A stretch of 64,000 bases of DNA, taken from CAVZLD01 sp963776055 (GTDB lineage: Bacteria > Planctomycetota > Planctomycetia > Pirellulales > Pirellulaceae). Numbering within the stretch: the first letter of the stretch is position 1; every line of letters begins with the position of its first letter. Below the pieces are notes generated by a model. That model did not search any database and had not been told where the DNA came from. It saw nothing but the letters and a program-made list of their open reading frames with translations. The translations under genes and the position numbers were made by a program. Below, piece after piece: positions 1 through 11,300 of this stretch. The stretch spans positions 283,895-347,894 of the forward strand of contig CAVZLD010000002.1 in assembly GCA_963776055.1 (NCBI GenBank). The letters run 5' to 3'.

Positions 1-1059
1 CCCTCGTTTTCCCGGATTGCGGCGTCTGCGGCTGCATTGTGCGGAAAACGAGTGGTCAGCGCCGAGACCTTTACCTGCCTCTATGGCTTCCTCGGACGCG
101 ACTCGGCCGCCATCCTCCACTGGAAGGAAGAGCAGGCCCTGGACCTGAAGCTACTGGCGGACGCGGTCTTCGCCCACGGCGTCAACCAGATCGTGTGGCA
201 CGGCATGCCCTTCAATCCACCGGACGGAGAGAACGAATTCTACGCTTCCACCCACGTCGGACCGGATGCCAGTTTCGTCCGCGACATCCCCGCTTTGAAT
301 CACTATTTCACGTCCGTTTGCTCGCTGCTGAAACAAGGCACAACCTGCTCACAACTCGCCCTCTACCTGCCTCTGGAAGACAATTGGATGCGAGACCGAA
401 TCGCGCCCGAAGATCGAACCCCCGGGGCAAATTTCCATTGGGAGTTGCGCCACGTCGTACCCCCGGTCGAGACCCAGGGATTCCAGCCGTTGTGGATCTC
501 CCTGCCATTTCTGCAACGCGCGAAGGTCGTGGAGGGCCGCATGCAGATCGGGCCGCTTTCCTTCCCGGGCTTGCTGGTCGACGTGAAATGGTTGGACACC
601 GAGACACTGGATGAACTCCTGCGGTTGGCAGCGGCGGGACTGCCGCTGGCGATGCGCCGGCCGACGCGGGAACCGGGCCGATGCAAGTCCCATGACTACG
701 ACCAGCGCCTTCGGCAGTTAATGCGTCTGCCGACCGTCCATCCGGAATTGTCGGCGCTGGGCTTGCGCCCGCTGCTGACCGGTCAACATCTACCGCCTTT
801 CTGGGCGCGTGAGACCGAAGACGCCCTGTACATCTTTTTCGCTCAGCCGGCAGCCGCCACCGTTCGGTATCCCATGCGTTACCGGCAGTCGCAAGCTTCG
901 GCCAGGTCCAAACGATCCGTGGTCCTTGATTGGCGGGGCATGCAGCAGCATCACGAACTGGAATTCCTGCCACATCAGTCGATCGTTTTGCGAATCGCTG
1001 CCGACGGAGCGACCTCGTTCGTTGACATCGACTTTGCGCCATTCGATGGAGGCATCTAG
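1..1059 (+). CDS. Glycoside hydrolase, GH106 alpha-L-rhamnosidase-like, C-terminal part
   Basis: The reading frame is open from base 1, so the start lies left of the window and only about 352 C-terminal residues are seen. The segment near residues 10-65 (ASAAALCGKRVVSAETFT, then a stretch ending GVNQIVWHG) resembles the conserved core of GH106-type alpha-L-rhamnosidases, where a Glu in an 'aEsfT' motif and a 'GiNrivfH' motif are typical. The C-terminal third looks like a beta-sandwich accessory domain. Such enzymes cleave terminal rhamnose from plant or algal polysaccharides and are common in planctomycetes. The family call rests on motif memory from a partial protein, so another clan with the same barrel is possible. 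The substrate is not known. Confidence 0.6.
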   Translation, partial: PSFSRIAASAAALCGKRVVSAETFTCLYGFLGRDSAAILHWKEEQALDLKLLADAVFAHGVNQIVWHGMPFNPPDGENEFYASTHVGPDASFVRDIPALNHYFTSVCSLLKQGTTCSQLALYLPLEDNWMRDRIAPEDRTPGANFHWELRHVVPPVETQGFQPLWISLPFLQRAKVVEGRMQIGPLSFPGLLVDVKWLDTETLDELLRLAAAGLPLAMRRPTREPGRCKSHDYDQRLRQLMRLPTVHPELSALGLRPLLTGQHLPPFWARETEDALYIFFAQPAAATVRYPMRYRQSQASARSKRSVVLDWRGMQQHHELEFLPHQSIVLRIAADGATSFVDIDFAPFDGGI

Positions 1060-1084
1060 TGCGTGTCGCACGGGCACGTCGCGT

Positions 1085-1579
1085 CTAGTCTGCCAGACGC
1101 TGGAAACGAAGCGTCCCCAGCCGGTCATCTCCCTGGATCTCTCGGGCCGTGAAATGGTCCGCATCTTCGAAAACGATTTGCAGGCGAACCGTCTGCTCCG
1201 TTTGTGTGGCGGCGAACTCCACCAACCAGCGGCTTCCGCGGGATTCCAGTACCCGCCATGGTCCGCTGCGCTGATCGCTTACCCCGTCCGGTCGATGCAA
1301 CGACATCTCGAACTGATCCTTGTCGCACACCAGCGTGACGCGGACCGTGGCCGGATCCAATGCCAGTCGCGGCATCGACGATCGATCTTGCGACGGAGCG
1401 ATGGTCGCGGCACCAGCCGTAGAATTCGGCGACTCCAATCGTCCCTCCCAACGCCCAACCAGGTCCGATCCGTTGGTCGAAAAACAACTGCTCGAGGCCA
1501 ACAAGATCGCCATTACCAGCCAGACGGGATCACCGATCCGCCGCGCCACACTCAACCTGTCCGACTCCGTCGCATTCAT
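1085..1579 (-). CDS. Small exported protein of unknown function
   Basis: A protein of about 164 residues. The N-terminus has a hydrophobic stretch (DPVWLVMAILLASSSC) that could be a signal peptide or a weak lipoprotein signal; the residue before Cys is Ser and the -3 position is not the usual Leu. The rest is a compact beta-rich domain starting GRWEGRL, a pattern seen in lipocalin-like small planctomycete proteins. No catalytic motif is visible. The gene is convergent with the hydrolase to its left and divergent from the cytochrome peroxidase to its right. The start is uncertain: an in-frame upstream codon at 1636 would add 19 residues. Confidence 0.55.
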   Translation of the reverse strand: MNATESDRLSVARRIGDPVWLVMAILLASSSCFSTNGSDLVGRWEGRLESPNSTAGAATIAPSQDRSSMPRLALDPATVRVTLVCDKDQFEMSLHRPDGVSDQRSGPWRVLESRGSRWLVEFAATQTEQTVRLQIVFEDADHFTAREIQGDDRLGTLRFQRLAD

Positions 1580-1840
1580 CCGATCAAGACTCTCCACATT
1601 TCGCGTCCGCAAGCTGTTTTTGACCGTTGCTACCACCCCCAGTCGGGTCCATCGGCGAAGCGCGGAGCAGCCAACTCCGCTGGCAGGGCCGACGCCCTCT
1701 TTGCCGACGCAGCAGGTCGGTCCATCCGGCGAGTATGCTTTTGCGTCCTTACCAAGAGTTCTATAGTAACAAGAAGTCCAACGTAAGCCGCTTGCCGGTC
1801 CGAACCGGTGTTCGCTCCGCAGGATTAAGGAATTCGAACG

Positions 1841-3184
1841 ATGACCGTCGCCTTTGCCACTCGATTTCCGTTGCCCTCCGTGCTCCTGGCTTTGGCCAGT
1901 TTATTCCTGCTGGGATGCCGGCCGACCGACCGGAGCGTTCCGAACGAGACCGCAAATGCGCTCGCGCCTGCCTCTCCGCGAGTGGTTTGGCCGACGGAGA
2001 CACACACCGTCGCGGCAATGGCCGAGCCGTTGAAGATCCGGCTGGGCACGCCCGAGTTGACCGCCGGCATTCCGGGGGAAGGCGAGCTGACCGCCGAACA
2101 GATCCAGGCGTGGTTGGCCGATCCCGAGAATCACCGCCCCATCTTGCCGGAACTCCCGCCCGGCTTGGCCGCAGCGCAGGCAAATATCCAGGGGCTCGAA
2201 GCCAATCCGCTCACGAAGGCCAAGATTGAGCTCGGGCGACAGCTGTACTTCGACCCGCGTCTGTCCGCCGACGGAACCGTCAGCTGTGCCACATGCCATG
2301 ATCCCGATGCGGGGTACGGCGCCCACACCCAATTTGGCGAAGGGATCGGCGCACAGACGGGAAACCGGAATTCCCCGGTCAGCTACAACCGAATTCTCTC
2401 CGGTGCTCAATTCTGGGATGGCCGCGCCCTGACGCTCGAAGCACAAGCGGTGGGACCGATTGAAAACCCGATCGAAATGGGAAACACGCACGCGCAGGCG
2501 GTCGCCAAGCTGAAAGAAATCCCCGGCTACCAGCAGCAGTTCACGGCAGTTTTCCCCGCGGCGGGAGCGACGATCGAGACGGTCGGTCAGGCGCTGGCTG
2601 CCTTTGAACGAGTGCTGGTCACCGACACGGCCCCGTACGACTATTACGAGACGGTCCGCACGATGGAGCAGCAGCTGGGCGACGAAATCGAGTTCCTCCA
2701 AGAAGACGACCCGGAACTGTACGCACGCTACCAAGCCGCCGTGAAAGGCAGTAGCGGCATGTCCGAAAGCGCCAAACGCGGACGTGAGCTGTTCTTCGCC
2801 GATCGCGTCGGCTGCACAGCCTGCCATGCGGGAGCGAATTTCACCGACGAGTTGTATCACAACTTGGGCGTCGGCATGGAAGTCGACGAACCGGATTGGG
2901 GACGCTACGAAGTCACCAAGCAAGACGCCGACCGTGGCGCATTCAAGACGCCGACGCTGCGCAATGTTGCGCTCTCCGCACCCTACATGCACGACGGCAG
3001 CCAGAACTCGCTGGAAGAAGTTATGCAGTGGTACGTAAAGGGTGGCCATCCCAATCCGTACCTCAGCGACAAGGTAAAGAAGCTAGACCTTACCGATCAG
3101 GAAGTTCGGGACATCGTCGCCTTCATGGAAGAAGGACTGACAAGTGATTTTCCGAAAGTCCGCCGCGATCGGTTACCGCAATAA
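1841..3184 (+). CDS. Di-heme cytochrome c peroxidase, MauG/CcpA family lipoprotein
   Basis: A 447-residue protein with two c-type heme motifs, CATCH near residue 149 and CTACH near residue 325, the hallmark of the bacterial cytochrome c peroxidase/MauG family, which reduces hydrogen peroxide or oxidises protein substrates in the periplasm. The N-terminus is a lipoprotein signal with a clear lipobox (LFLLGC, Cys26), so it should be anchored on the periplasmic side. The GRQLYFDPRLS segment before the first heme, PYMHDGS and QWYVKGG match the family. A TAAGGAA ribosome site precedes the ATG. There is about 110 residues of extra N-terminal sequence compared with minimal peroxidases. The physiological substrate cannot be told from sequence. 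Confidence 0.93.
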   Translation: MTVAFATRFPLPSVLLALASLFLLGCRPTDRSVPNETANALAPASPRVVWPTETHTVAAMAEPLKIRLGTPELTAGIPGEGELTAEQIQAWLADPENHRPILPELPPGLAAAQANIQGLEANPLTKAKIELGRQLYFDPRLSADGTVSCATCHDPDAGYGAHTQFGEGIGAQTGNRNSPVSYNRILSGAQFWDGRALTLEAQAVGPIENPIEMGNTHAQAVAKLKEIPGYQQQFTAVFPAAGATIETVGQALAAFERVLVTDTAPYDYYETVRTMEQQLGDEIEFLQEDDPELYARYQAAVKGSSGMSESAKRGRELFFADRVGCTACHAGANFTDELYHNLGVGMEVDEPDWGRYEVTKQDADRGAFKTPTLRNVALSAPYMHDGSQNSLEEVMQWYVKGGHPNPYLSDKVKKLDLTDQEVRDIVAFMEEGLTSDFPKVRRDRLPQ

Positions 3185-3549
3185 GGCGTTGGCAACTGCC
3201 CGTGTGCTACAACACGGCGCAGGAATTCGAACTCGTACCAAGCGCCTGATTGACAACGCGAATACGACCGGTAGAATCCGGGAAGGTGTCAGCAAAAAAC
3301 ACAATGGGAAGCTGAGAGCCCGACGCGAAAGGAAACACGTCTAATGCAGGCAAAGGATTCCGTTACGTATCTTCCAGCAACTCGCAGGGCGTTCTGCTCT
3401 GTCTTCTCCGCTGCATCCCAGCCCGGCCGAACTCTCGGCGGTCTGATCTTCGACCCACGTTCTTCTCACGGCGGTAACATCGTCGGCCCGTCGCCGTTTC
3501 CCGTCGGTTCGCACTCCTTTCAGGCAAATCATACAAAAGGAAGTCGCTC
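3185..3549. other. Intergenic region, nothing recognised
   Basis: The stretch between the cytochrome peroxidase and the PEP-CTERM gene. A short hairpin (CCGTGT/ACACGG around 3200-3215) follows the peroxidase stop but has no T-tract. No convincing ORF or RNA gene; it probably holds the promoter of the downstream gene. Confidence 0.4.
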
Positions 3550-4285
3550 ATGAATGCACGAGTTCGTACTTTGACGCTTACCACATTGATGCTGTGGTGT
3601 GTTCCTGGTGTTTATGCAGAGACCATCATCAAATTGAATCTCGGAACAGATTCGATGCCGGACGTCCGCCTGGTCGATGGCGTGCTATCCACTGCACCGG
3701 ACGCCGTCGGGGCAACAAACGGCGATCAAAACACCGAAGTGGCCTACCTGGGCGTTCTCACGGGAGAGGCACCGATCGAGGGCGAAAACGGATCGCTGAC
3801 GCTGGCCGGCGTCGAACTGATTGGCGAGCCGGCGGTGTACTTCGAATCCACGGTCCTGCAAGAAACGAGCGGAGGCAGCTTTCAGCTGTACAACCCGAAC
3901 AATGAACTCCTGCTCAGCGGGAACCTTAGGGCACGGTACCCTGTCGGGGCCGATCGGTGGCACCGCAACCGGCGGGTTTCTGACCACCGAATTCGGCGAT
4001 TTTACAGACGGTCTGCTGCTGCCCACATTGCTCGAGACGCAATTGTCCCGCTCCACGGTTTCCGTCAGCCTGTTGACCGTCAATGAAGGCCAGGGGATGT
4101 CTCTGGGAGGCGACGGGCAGCTGGAAGACTTTATGGCGGACGCCAGCGCCAATATCGGCGCGAGTATCCCGGAACCGACCACCAGTTTACTGCTGGCTGT
4201 GGGGGCCTTTGCGGTGCTCGTCAATCGTCGTCGGGCCCGTAGCGCCCGCGGTACTCTTCGACCGGATACTTCTTGGCATTCTTGA
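3550..4285 (+). CDS. PEP-CTERM sorted exported protein (frameshifted in this sequence)
   Basis: The N-terminus is a signal peptide (TLTTLMLWCVPGVYA). The C-terminus carries a PEP-CTERM sorting signal: Pro-Glu-Pro, a hydrophobic helix (SLLLAVGAFAVLV) and an Arg cluster (NRRRAR). Such proteins are thought to be processed by an exosortase and delivered to the cell surface. The two ends lie in different frames. Removing one base near 3928 joins ...LLLSGNL to GHGTLSGPIGG and restores a single frame of about 245 residues, so this is one gene with a sequence error or a recent mutation. An AAAGGAAG ribosome site precedes the ATG. The 3' end overlaps the convergent MazG-like gene by 65 bases. The mature domain is of unknown function. 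Confidence 0.8.
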
Positions 4286-4613
4286 GCATCTTGTCACGGA
4301 CTGCGGAGCTCAGATCGATTTCCAACTCGTTCGCCATCGCCAGCAGATAGGAAAAAACGTCCGCCAACTCCTCGGCGATGGCGGACCGGCGGGCGAAGTC
4401 TTCCCGCAATTCTCGAGAATGCGGTACCGTAAGCCATTGGAAATGCTCCATCAGTTCGGCGGCCTCAATCGCCAGCGACATTGCCAGATTCTTCGGTGCG
4501 TGGAATTGTCGCCAGTCACGTTCCTCCACAAATGCGGCAACCAACTCGCGCAACTCCCGGACCGAAGTGTGTTCGTCTGAGCGGATTGGTGGGGAAGACT
4601 TCTCAGATTTCAT
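4221..4613 (-). CDS. MazG-like nucleotide pyrophosphohydrolase
   Basis: About 130 residues starting MKSEKSS. An all-alpha NTP pyrophosphatase: the pairs EAAELMEHF and EELADVFSYLLAMA give the E-x2-E and E-x2-D metal-binding helices of the MazG/dCTPase superfamily. The frame opens further upstream (to 4871) but that part has no similarity to the family, so the internal ATG is preferred. Members hydrolyse nucleoside triphosphates, often dCTP or modified nucleotides, as house-cleaning enzymes. The last 65 bases overlap the 3' end of the PEP-CTERM gene on the other strand. Confidence 0.87.
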   Translation of the reverse strand: MKSEKSSPPIRSDEHTSVRELRELVAAFVEERDWRQFHAPKNLAMSLAIEAAELMEHFQWLTVPHSRELREDFARRSAIAEELADVFSYLLAMANELEIDLSSAVRDKMLKNAKKYPVEEYRGRYGPDDD

Positions 4614-4973
4614 CGCGATTCTCGCAGTCGATGCGGGATTCTTCACCGGCCGGCACAGCCAGGAAACGCCGCTCGCCAGCGTAGTGCCTTCGACCACTTG
4701 TGGGAAGCCGATCGCAGTCGGGAATGGCCGACAATCCTCCGTCCCGGGCGGCTTCATCAGGTATTGAGCGGGCAAGCTTGGCAGGCAGTGAGTGAGTGAG
4801 TTTCGCACGGGAATGTGCCCATCGCTTTGCTCACGGAGTGCCGCTCGTTGGCCCCTGGGGGAGCCCCGCACGACAGCTTTGCCGTTCCCCTACCAGCGGC
4901 GATTGGTTACGATGCGACGGTTGGGGAAGGTCGGCAAACCGGCCATTTGCGCAGCTCAGCAGGGAAGCGGGCC
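4614..4973. other. Intergenic region between divergent genes, nothing recognised
   Basis: Separates the MazG-like gene (-) from the Rad50-like gene (+) and should hold both promoters. It contains a short run of GTGA repeats (GTGAGTGAGTGAG near 4790). No ORF was accepted here. Confidence 0.35.
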
Positions 4974-7900
4974 GTGATTATCAATCAGTTGAAGATCGAC
5001 GAGTTTTGTGGTCAGGACGATCTCCGAATTCAGGCTCTGGCCAGCGGCCTGAACGTAATTCACGTTCCCGGGCCCGATGAGGCAGAAGAGCTGCACGCTC
5101 TGATCCCCTCGATTCTGTTTGGCCCTCCCGCGGAGGAGTTGGAATTGCTCCGCCCCGTGCGTGGCTCGATGGCTGTCCAAGTCCACAATAAATCGCTGGA
5201 GTTGGGTCGCTGGCAGAACCACCGGTCCAGCGCCGCTGGTCCGCTGCAGGTGGTGCCGCTGGATGGCGGCGAGGAGACCTCCGATCATCGAGATGCCTGC
5301 GAACGACTCCAGGCCTTGGTCCGTCAGTTCACGGCGACCGAGTACCTGGCACTCTTTACGGACCACGTGCCACCCGCGGTACGGCTGGCACACTGGCCGG
5401 CGGAGTTGCGGGGCCACATCGCAGCGATCCCGGCGGTCGAACAGCAGACGACCGACGGCGAACAGGAACGGATCGCCACCCAGCAGGACCAGCTGCGATC
5501 CCATCTGATCGCGTGCCAGTCCGAACAGCAGCACCAAGAGGCGCAGCTCAGGCAGGCCGCTGCACGAGCAACGTCGGAGGCAGCTGAACGGCGGACGCAG
5601 TACCTGGAAACCCGCCAGGCCGTCCGACCGCTCCGTGGAAAGATTGCGACGCTGAGCCAAGAAATTCCGGAAGCCGCACGATCGAGTGCCGCGTGGCAAC
5701 AGGCCGCTGAGCTGAGTGAAGACTGGGCACAGCAACGGCGTTTGGCCTCCCAGGTAGCCCAGGACCGGGCCAGCACGGATTACGCAAAGCCCATCCGGCA
5801 ATTGCGCAGCTTGGAGGAGCAGATCGCCGAAAGCCGTTCCCGACTCCAGCTAACGCGACGACGCCGGACGGCGGAACAGTCCCAGTCAACGCCGAAACAT
5901 CATCGGGAACCGAAACCAGCGTTCCAGGAACTGCTGCAGGATGGCGCTGAAGCGCTCCGCCGCAATCGCCGGTCGCGGGAACTTCGCAAGCAGATCGCGG
6001 CGGCGGCAGAGCCGTCCCCCCGCCCCTCGAATCCCCTGTCGCGGGACGCGGCGGCCGCCATCATTGGGGAAGTCCGTCACGCGGGGGCCGCCTGGCGCAC
6101 CGCGCCAGAACTGGCAGCAACTCGAAGAACCGGAGCAAACCCAAGACGCCCCTTCCAAGTCGTCAACGCTCACGGACGCAGCAGATCCCACGCCCGATGC
6201 GACGGAGGGAAACGGGCAACACGAGAAACAAGCTGCCAACGATGACTTGCAGAAACAAATCCACGAGGAACAACAAAAAACTCGTCACCTGCTGCAGCCA
6301 CAACTGCTGTCACGCCCGGCGCTGGCCGCGATTGGGATCTGGTTTTCCCTCGGAGTCGGTGCTCTGCTGGCGGGCGTGTTGCTCCCGTTGCCCATGTCGA
6401 ATTGGACACTGGGCTTGCTCGGCGTGTCGAGCATCCTGTCGGCAGGCTTGCTCAAACGGAATCTCGAACGTGCCCCAACGCGTCAGCTACGTCGACAGCG
6501 AACGCGGATCCAGCGTCTCATGCAACAGATTGAATCGCGACAACAAGAGGACGAATCAACCGCGACGCGCGAGACAGCCCATCGCCACTTGACGAACGCC
6601 CACGAGCAATCGCCGAAGCCTCTTCCGCTTCTCGCACAGTGCTCTTTCGAAAATGCACAAGAGCAGCGTCAAGCCGCCTGGCTGGATCTCGTAGCGGCGG
6701 AAACACAGTGGCGTGAGTTACTGCGGCGGCACGACTTGCCAGCAAACGTTTCCTTCAAACGGGTCGTTGCGTCGATTCGAGAAAGGATCGTCTTCGACGC
6801 CGCGACGTCTGGCCAGGCAGAGATGCAGGCATGGACCCAGCAGTTGGCAGCGGACGCAGCCTGGCTCCAGCAATGGCGTGCTCGTGCCGCCGAGTTGTTA
6901 CAACAGCCTCATGTCGCCCTGGAAAACGCTCCGCCGAAAGAAATTCTGCAGCGGCTATCTGCAAACCAGGTGAAATGGGAGCAGGAGCAGACCGAAGCAA
7001 AAGAACGGGCGGCCCGGCAAATACAACAGGAACGCCGTGAAGTAGTGAAGCTGCAGCGTGAATGGAAACAATTGCTCAAACAGCGGCAGCAGATTCTGCG
7101 TCGCGCGGGAGTCGAAAACCTGGGCGAGCTGGAGCGACTTGCCACCGACCACACGGAATGGGTCGAGCAGAAACGGCACCTCGAACTGATTCGCCTGCGC
7201 ATCCAGGAACAGCTGGACGACGCGCCCGAGCCCAGGCAAATCGAGGAATGGCTCGACACTTATCCCGCGGAAGAGATCCAAGAGCGGGCTCAGCAGAGTA
7301 AACGGCGATGGCAACAACTGCAGGCCGAACTCCGGCAGGCGCAGCAATCGTTGCACGAAACGCTGGAACGAGTCCGTCGGTGGGCCGATCCGGTGGCGGG
7401 GTCCGACCTTCCGTGGCGACTGCAAAGCGAGATTTCCCAGCAGAAGAAGACCAAGACCGCGTTGCTCGCTTTGGATTTGACGCGGGCGATCCTGGAAATC
7501 GCACAGCGACCGACAGCGCCTGCTTCGTCCAACACGCTGTCGCACGCGACACAGATTCTGCGGCAGGTCTGGCAATCCCACGATTTGGACTTGGCCATCG
7601 ACGCCGAGTCCGCCACGCTGTCGATCTCGAGGGACGGTGTCCAGCAACCGATCTCGGAGCTTACCGAGTTGGAACAACAGCAAGCGGTCCTGAGTCTGCA
7701 GTTATCCGCGGCCAGCGAACTAGCCCGCGCGGGCGTCCGGTTGCCAATCGTGCTGGGCGACGACAGCTTGACGAGTGCCGACGACCGACCGCCGCGAATG
7801 GCCACCGAATTGTGCCAGATCGCCGCACAAGGCCAGCAGATCCTGCTGGTCACCGGCGATGCGACAGTCGCCGAGAGATTTCAGGAACTCGGCATGCCAA

Positions 7901-7977
7901 CCCTGGTGATCTCCCGCGTAGAACGAGAACCGCAGCCGATGGAAACGGGATCGCCGATGGCAGCCGCCGCATCGTGA
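4974..7977 (+). CDS. Rad50/YhaN-like coiled-coil membrane protein with degenerate ATPase motifs (frameshifted)
   Basis: A protein of about 1000 residues built like the intact ATPase at 16356-19803: N-terminal half-domain, long coiled coil, two membrane helices (near 6310-6450), second coiled coil, C-terminal half-domain. The N-terminus (VIINQLKIDEF...LNVIHVPGPDEAEEL) aligns with the intact one (VRITELSVDSF...VTVIHGPNEAGKST), but the Walker A GxxxxGKST is gone. In the C-terminal part the ABC signature LSRGTREQ reads LTELEQQQ and Walker B LPLILDDVF reads LPIVLGDDS. It is predicted not to bind or hydrolyse ATP in the usual way. GTG at 4974 is chosen because homology begins there; AGGGAAG precedes it. 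One extra base near 6090-6110 splits the frame; both halves are well preserved. Function unknown; a partner of the ABC-type ATPase is the natural guess. Confidence 0.72.
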
Positions 7978-8361
7978 CTCGATCGGCGCGACGTGGTCGA
8001 TCCGCCGGCAGTTGGTCGCGTCTTTCGAGCAGCACGCGCGTGTCGGACGCAGTGGCGGAGGCACACGGTCTTCCGTATCGCGCGACCGCGAGCGGAGGTT
8101 TCGGGCCCCCCCCGCATCGACCAACTCCGTCCCAACGGCCGGACTCCATCAGGGGGGCAAATGCGTGACCATTTCCGCTCGCAATCGGGCTTTGAAAGCC
8201 AAGCGACCCCATTTGAGGGGAAGCAACGGACAATTTCTTGGTATTGCCCCCCCAATTAGCTAGAATCAAATTAGACCTTTCTAACGATCTTATCGGTCGT
8301 TCGGTCGTCTCCGCGACCTGCCTGACCTCTCCTACAACTTTGCCCGGGGGCTTGGACTGCA
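7978..8361. other. Intergenic region, nothing recognised
   Basis: GC-rich spacer between the degenerate Rad50-like gene and the giant CotH gene. No ORF with recognisable content and no T-tracted hairpin. Probably the promoter region of the downstream gene. Confidence 0.35.
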
Positions 8362-11300
8362 ATGGGAAGACGCTTCACTGCGAGTGCCGCATCAGGACGA
8401 CTTGGACGCAGACGTTGGAGCAGTACGCGGCGGCGGATCACGACGCGGCGCACGTTCTCCGAAACGCTGGAGTCCCGCGTCTTACTCGCAGCGGATCTGG
8501 TCGCCCATTGGCGCGCCGATTCTTTGAACGATGGCCACGCGAATGGTGCAGCGATCAGTGCCTGGACGGACTCCGTCGGCTCGATTGAGGCGGAGGCAAA
8601 AGGGACTCCGGTCCTGGTCAAGGATGCGTGGAGCGGTCGATCCGTGGTTCGCTTCGACGCGTCGGATGAAAAGGACTCGTTTCTGGTGCCCGGCACCAGC
8701 AGTCCCATGACCGGTGCCGAAGATTTTTCCGTCGCGGTCACGTTTGCCACGAGCTCGAACGATCTGCAGGGCGCCGCGACAAACTGGTACGACAACACCG
8801 GTTTGGTGGACAGTACGCGACTTGGATTCGCCAAGGACTGGGGCCTGTCATTGAACGAAGCGGGCCAGGTGGGCGTAGGCCTGGGGGAAGGTCTGTTCGA
8901 CCCTTCGTATTCAACGTACTCGTCAGAAACTGATCTCAACGACGGACAGATCCATCAGGCCACCTTCCTGCGCAGCGGCTCGACGATGTATCTCTACGTC
9001 GACGGAGTCGAGAGTTCCCAGGTCTCGGATGTTAGCTCGTCACCGCGTGACGCGATCGACTTGGTCTTTGGTGTCCTGCAAACAGGTCAGAATCCGCTGA
9101 CCGGTGACTTGGCCGACATTCGCGTCTACGACGGTGCGCTCGACGCGACCGAGGTCAGTGGGCTCTATCAGGAAATCGTCGCCTATTACAACAACACCGC
9201 TCCGATTGCGCAGAACGACAGCTATTCGCTGGACGAAGGTCCGCCGTTTGACCTGTTCCCCGTCAGCCCAGCGGAAGGTGTGCTGCAAAACGACACGGAT
9301 GCGGAATCCGATCCGATGACCGCCGTCCTGATCAGTGGCACGACGCATGGAACGGTGACTTTGCAGCCGGATGGGTCGTTTGTCTACTCACCGCCAAGCG
9401 ACTTCTTCGGGACGGACAGTTTCACGTACGCTGCGCGAGATCCGCAGCAATCGAATGTGGCCACGGTGACGCTGAACGTGGCAAATGTCTACGATCCGGC
9501 GGTCCCGGTCGCGGACCAGTATAAGACCGAACCCCACCAAACGCTGGATATTTCCGCAGCGGAAGGGTTGCTCGCCAACGACCTGAATCCAGACCAAGTC
9601 ACACTCACGGTCCAGTTGGAGACGGCGGTTGACCATGGCCAGCTGACGTGGAATTCGGACGGTTCGTTCCAGTACGATCCACAGGGATTTGCCGGAATGG
9701 CGAGTTTCCGATACCAGATCAACGATGGTACCGGGCTGTCGGCGCCCGTTCCTGTCACGATCCGGGTCAACACGCCTCCCGTGGCTGTTGACGACACGTA
9801 CGCGGTGGATGAGGACATGCCGCTGGTCCGAGCAGCCCACGAGGGCATCGCCGCGAATGACTCGGATGCCGAGGGCCAAACGTTGACGGCAGCGTTGATC
9901 GAACTGCCTGCGCACGGCTCGCTGGACTTGGCCGCCGACGGCGGCTTCGAATATCTTCCCGACGCCGACTACTTCGGTACGGATCAATTCACGTACCAAC
10001 TGAGTGACGGCGAGGATCTCTCGCGTGTCGCGACCGTCCATTTGACGGTTCACGCCGTCAATGATCCGCCGATCGGCCAGGAGGACGCGTACTACGGCGT
10101 GGCGGATCAGCCACTGGTTGTTGACGTAGAACGCGGTGTTTTGGGCAACGACAGCGACGTGGATAGCCCAACGCTCACGATCGCAGTTCCCACGGGTCCT
10201 CAACACGGGCAGTTGGATTGGCAGGCCAGCGGCGCGTTCACCTACACACCGCCGTTGGGATTCAAGGGAACGGACACCTTTTCGTACGTCGTGCAGGACG
10301 GCCAAGCCGCAAGTGATCCGATTCTCGTGAGCCTGTTTATCGGCAGCAGCCCAGTGCGGATCAGCGAAGTCATGGCGGCGAATGTCAACACGCTGCAGAC
10401 ACGGGTCCGCGAGGAACCCGATGGACAATTCCGCGGCGAGCGACTCTCGCCGGATTGGATCGAAGTGCAGAATTTGACCAGCTCTGCGCTGGACGTCTCC
10501 GGATTCCACCTAACCGACCAAGACCAAGACCCGCTGCGCTGGCAGTTCCCGGCAGAAACGATGATTCCGGCCAATGGCTATCTGGTCGTCTTTGCCGATC
10601 GGCTGAACATCACCGATCCAGCCTTGGATGAACTAGGACATCTGCACACGAATTTCAAGCTCGGCGTCGAGGGCGAATACCTGGCCATCACATCGGCCCA
10701 AGGCGAGGTCCTGCATGCGTACGAACCGGGTTATCCGCAGCTGCGTGCCGATGTCTCGTACGGGATGACCGTCGATGGCACGGAAGGATATTTGCTGGCC
10801 GCCACCCCGGGCGAAGAGAACTCGGAGATGTACGCCGGCATGGTGCAAGACACGAACTTCTCGATCGACCGCGGTTTTTTCAGCGAAGCGTTTCCGGTCG
10901 AAATCTCCACCGGTACCCCCGACGCAACGATTCGCTACACGTTGGACGGCAGCCCGCCCGACAGTTCTCACGGAGAAGTGTACACCGCGCCGATTATGAT
11001 CACGACCACCACCGTGCTGAAGGCAGCGGCCTTTCGGGACGACTATCTGCCATCGGATATTGACGCACAGACTTATATTTTTGGCGCCGACGTGCTGCAG
11101 CAGGACGGTAGCGATCTCGGGGGCGTGCGTTGGGGACACGCGGGCCCCGACTGGGAGATGGACCCGCTGGTCGTGAATGACCCCGATCCGGAAATCCGTC
11201 CGGAGGTCGAGGATCTACTGCGACTGCCCACCGTATCGCTGTCGCTGGACTTTGACGAAATGTGGGGTACCAACGGGATCTACATTCGCGGCGAGAATGT

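Noticed and set aside
1901..3049. A 382-codon open frame on the minus strand
   Set aside because: It is antisense to the cytochrome c peroxidase, which has both heme motifs and a lipobox.
3550..4285. Programmed frameshift in the PEP-CTERM gene
   Set aside because: The site has no slippery heptamer, and similar shifts hit many unrelated genes nearby, which points to sequence error.
4614..4871. Upstream extension of the MazG-like gene (start at 4871)
   Set aside because: The extra 86 residues have no similarity to the family, whose normal length fits the internal ATG at 4613.
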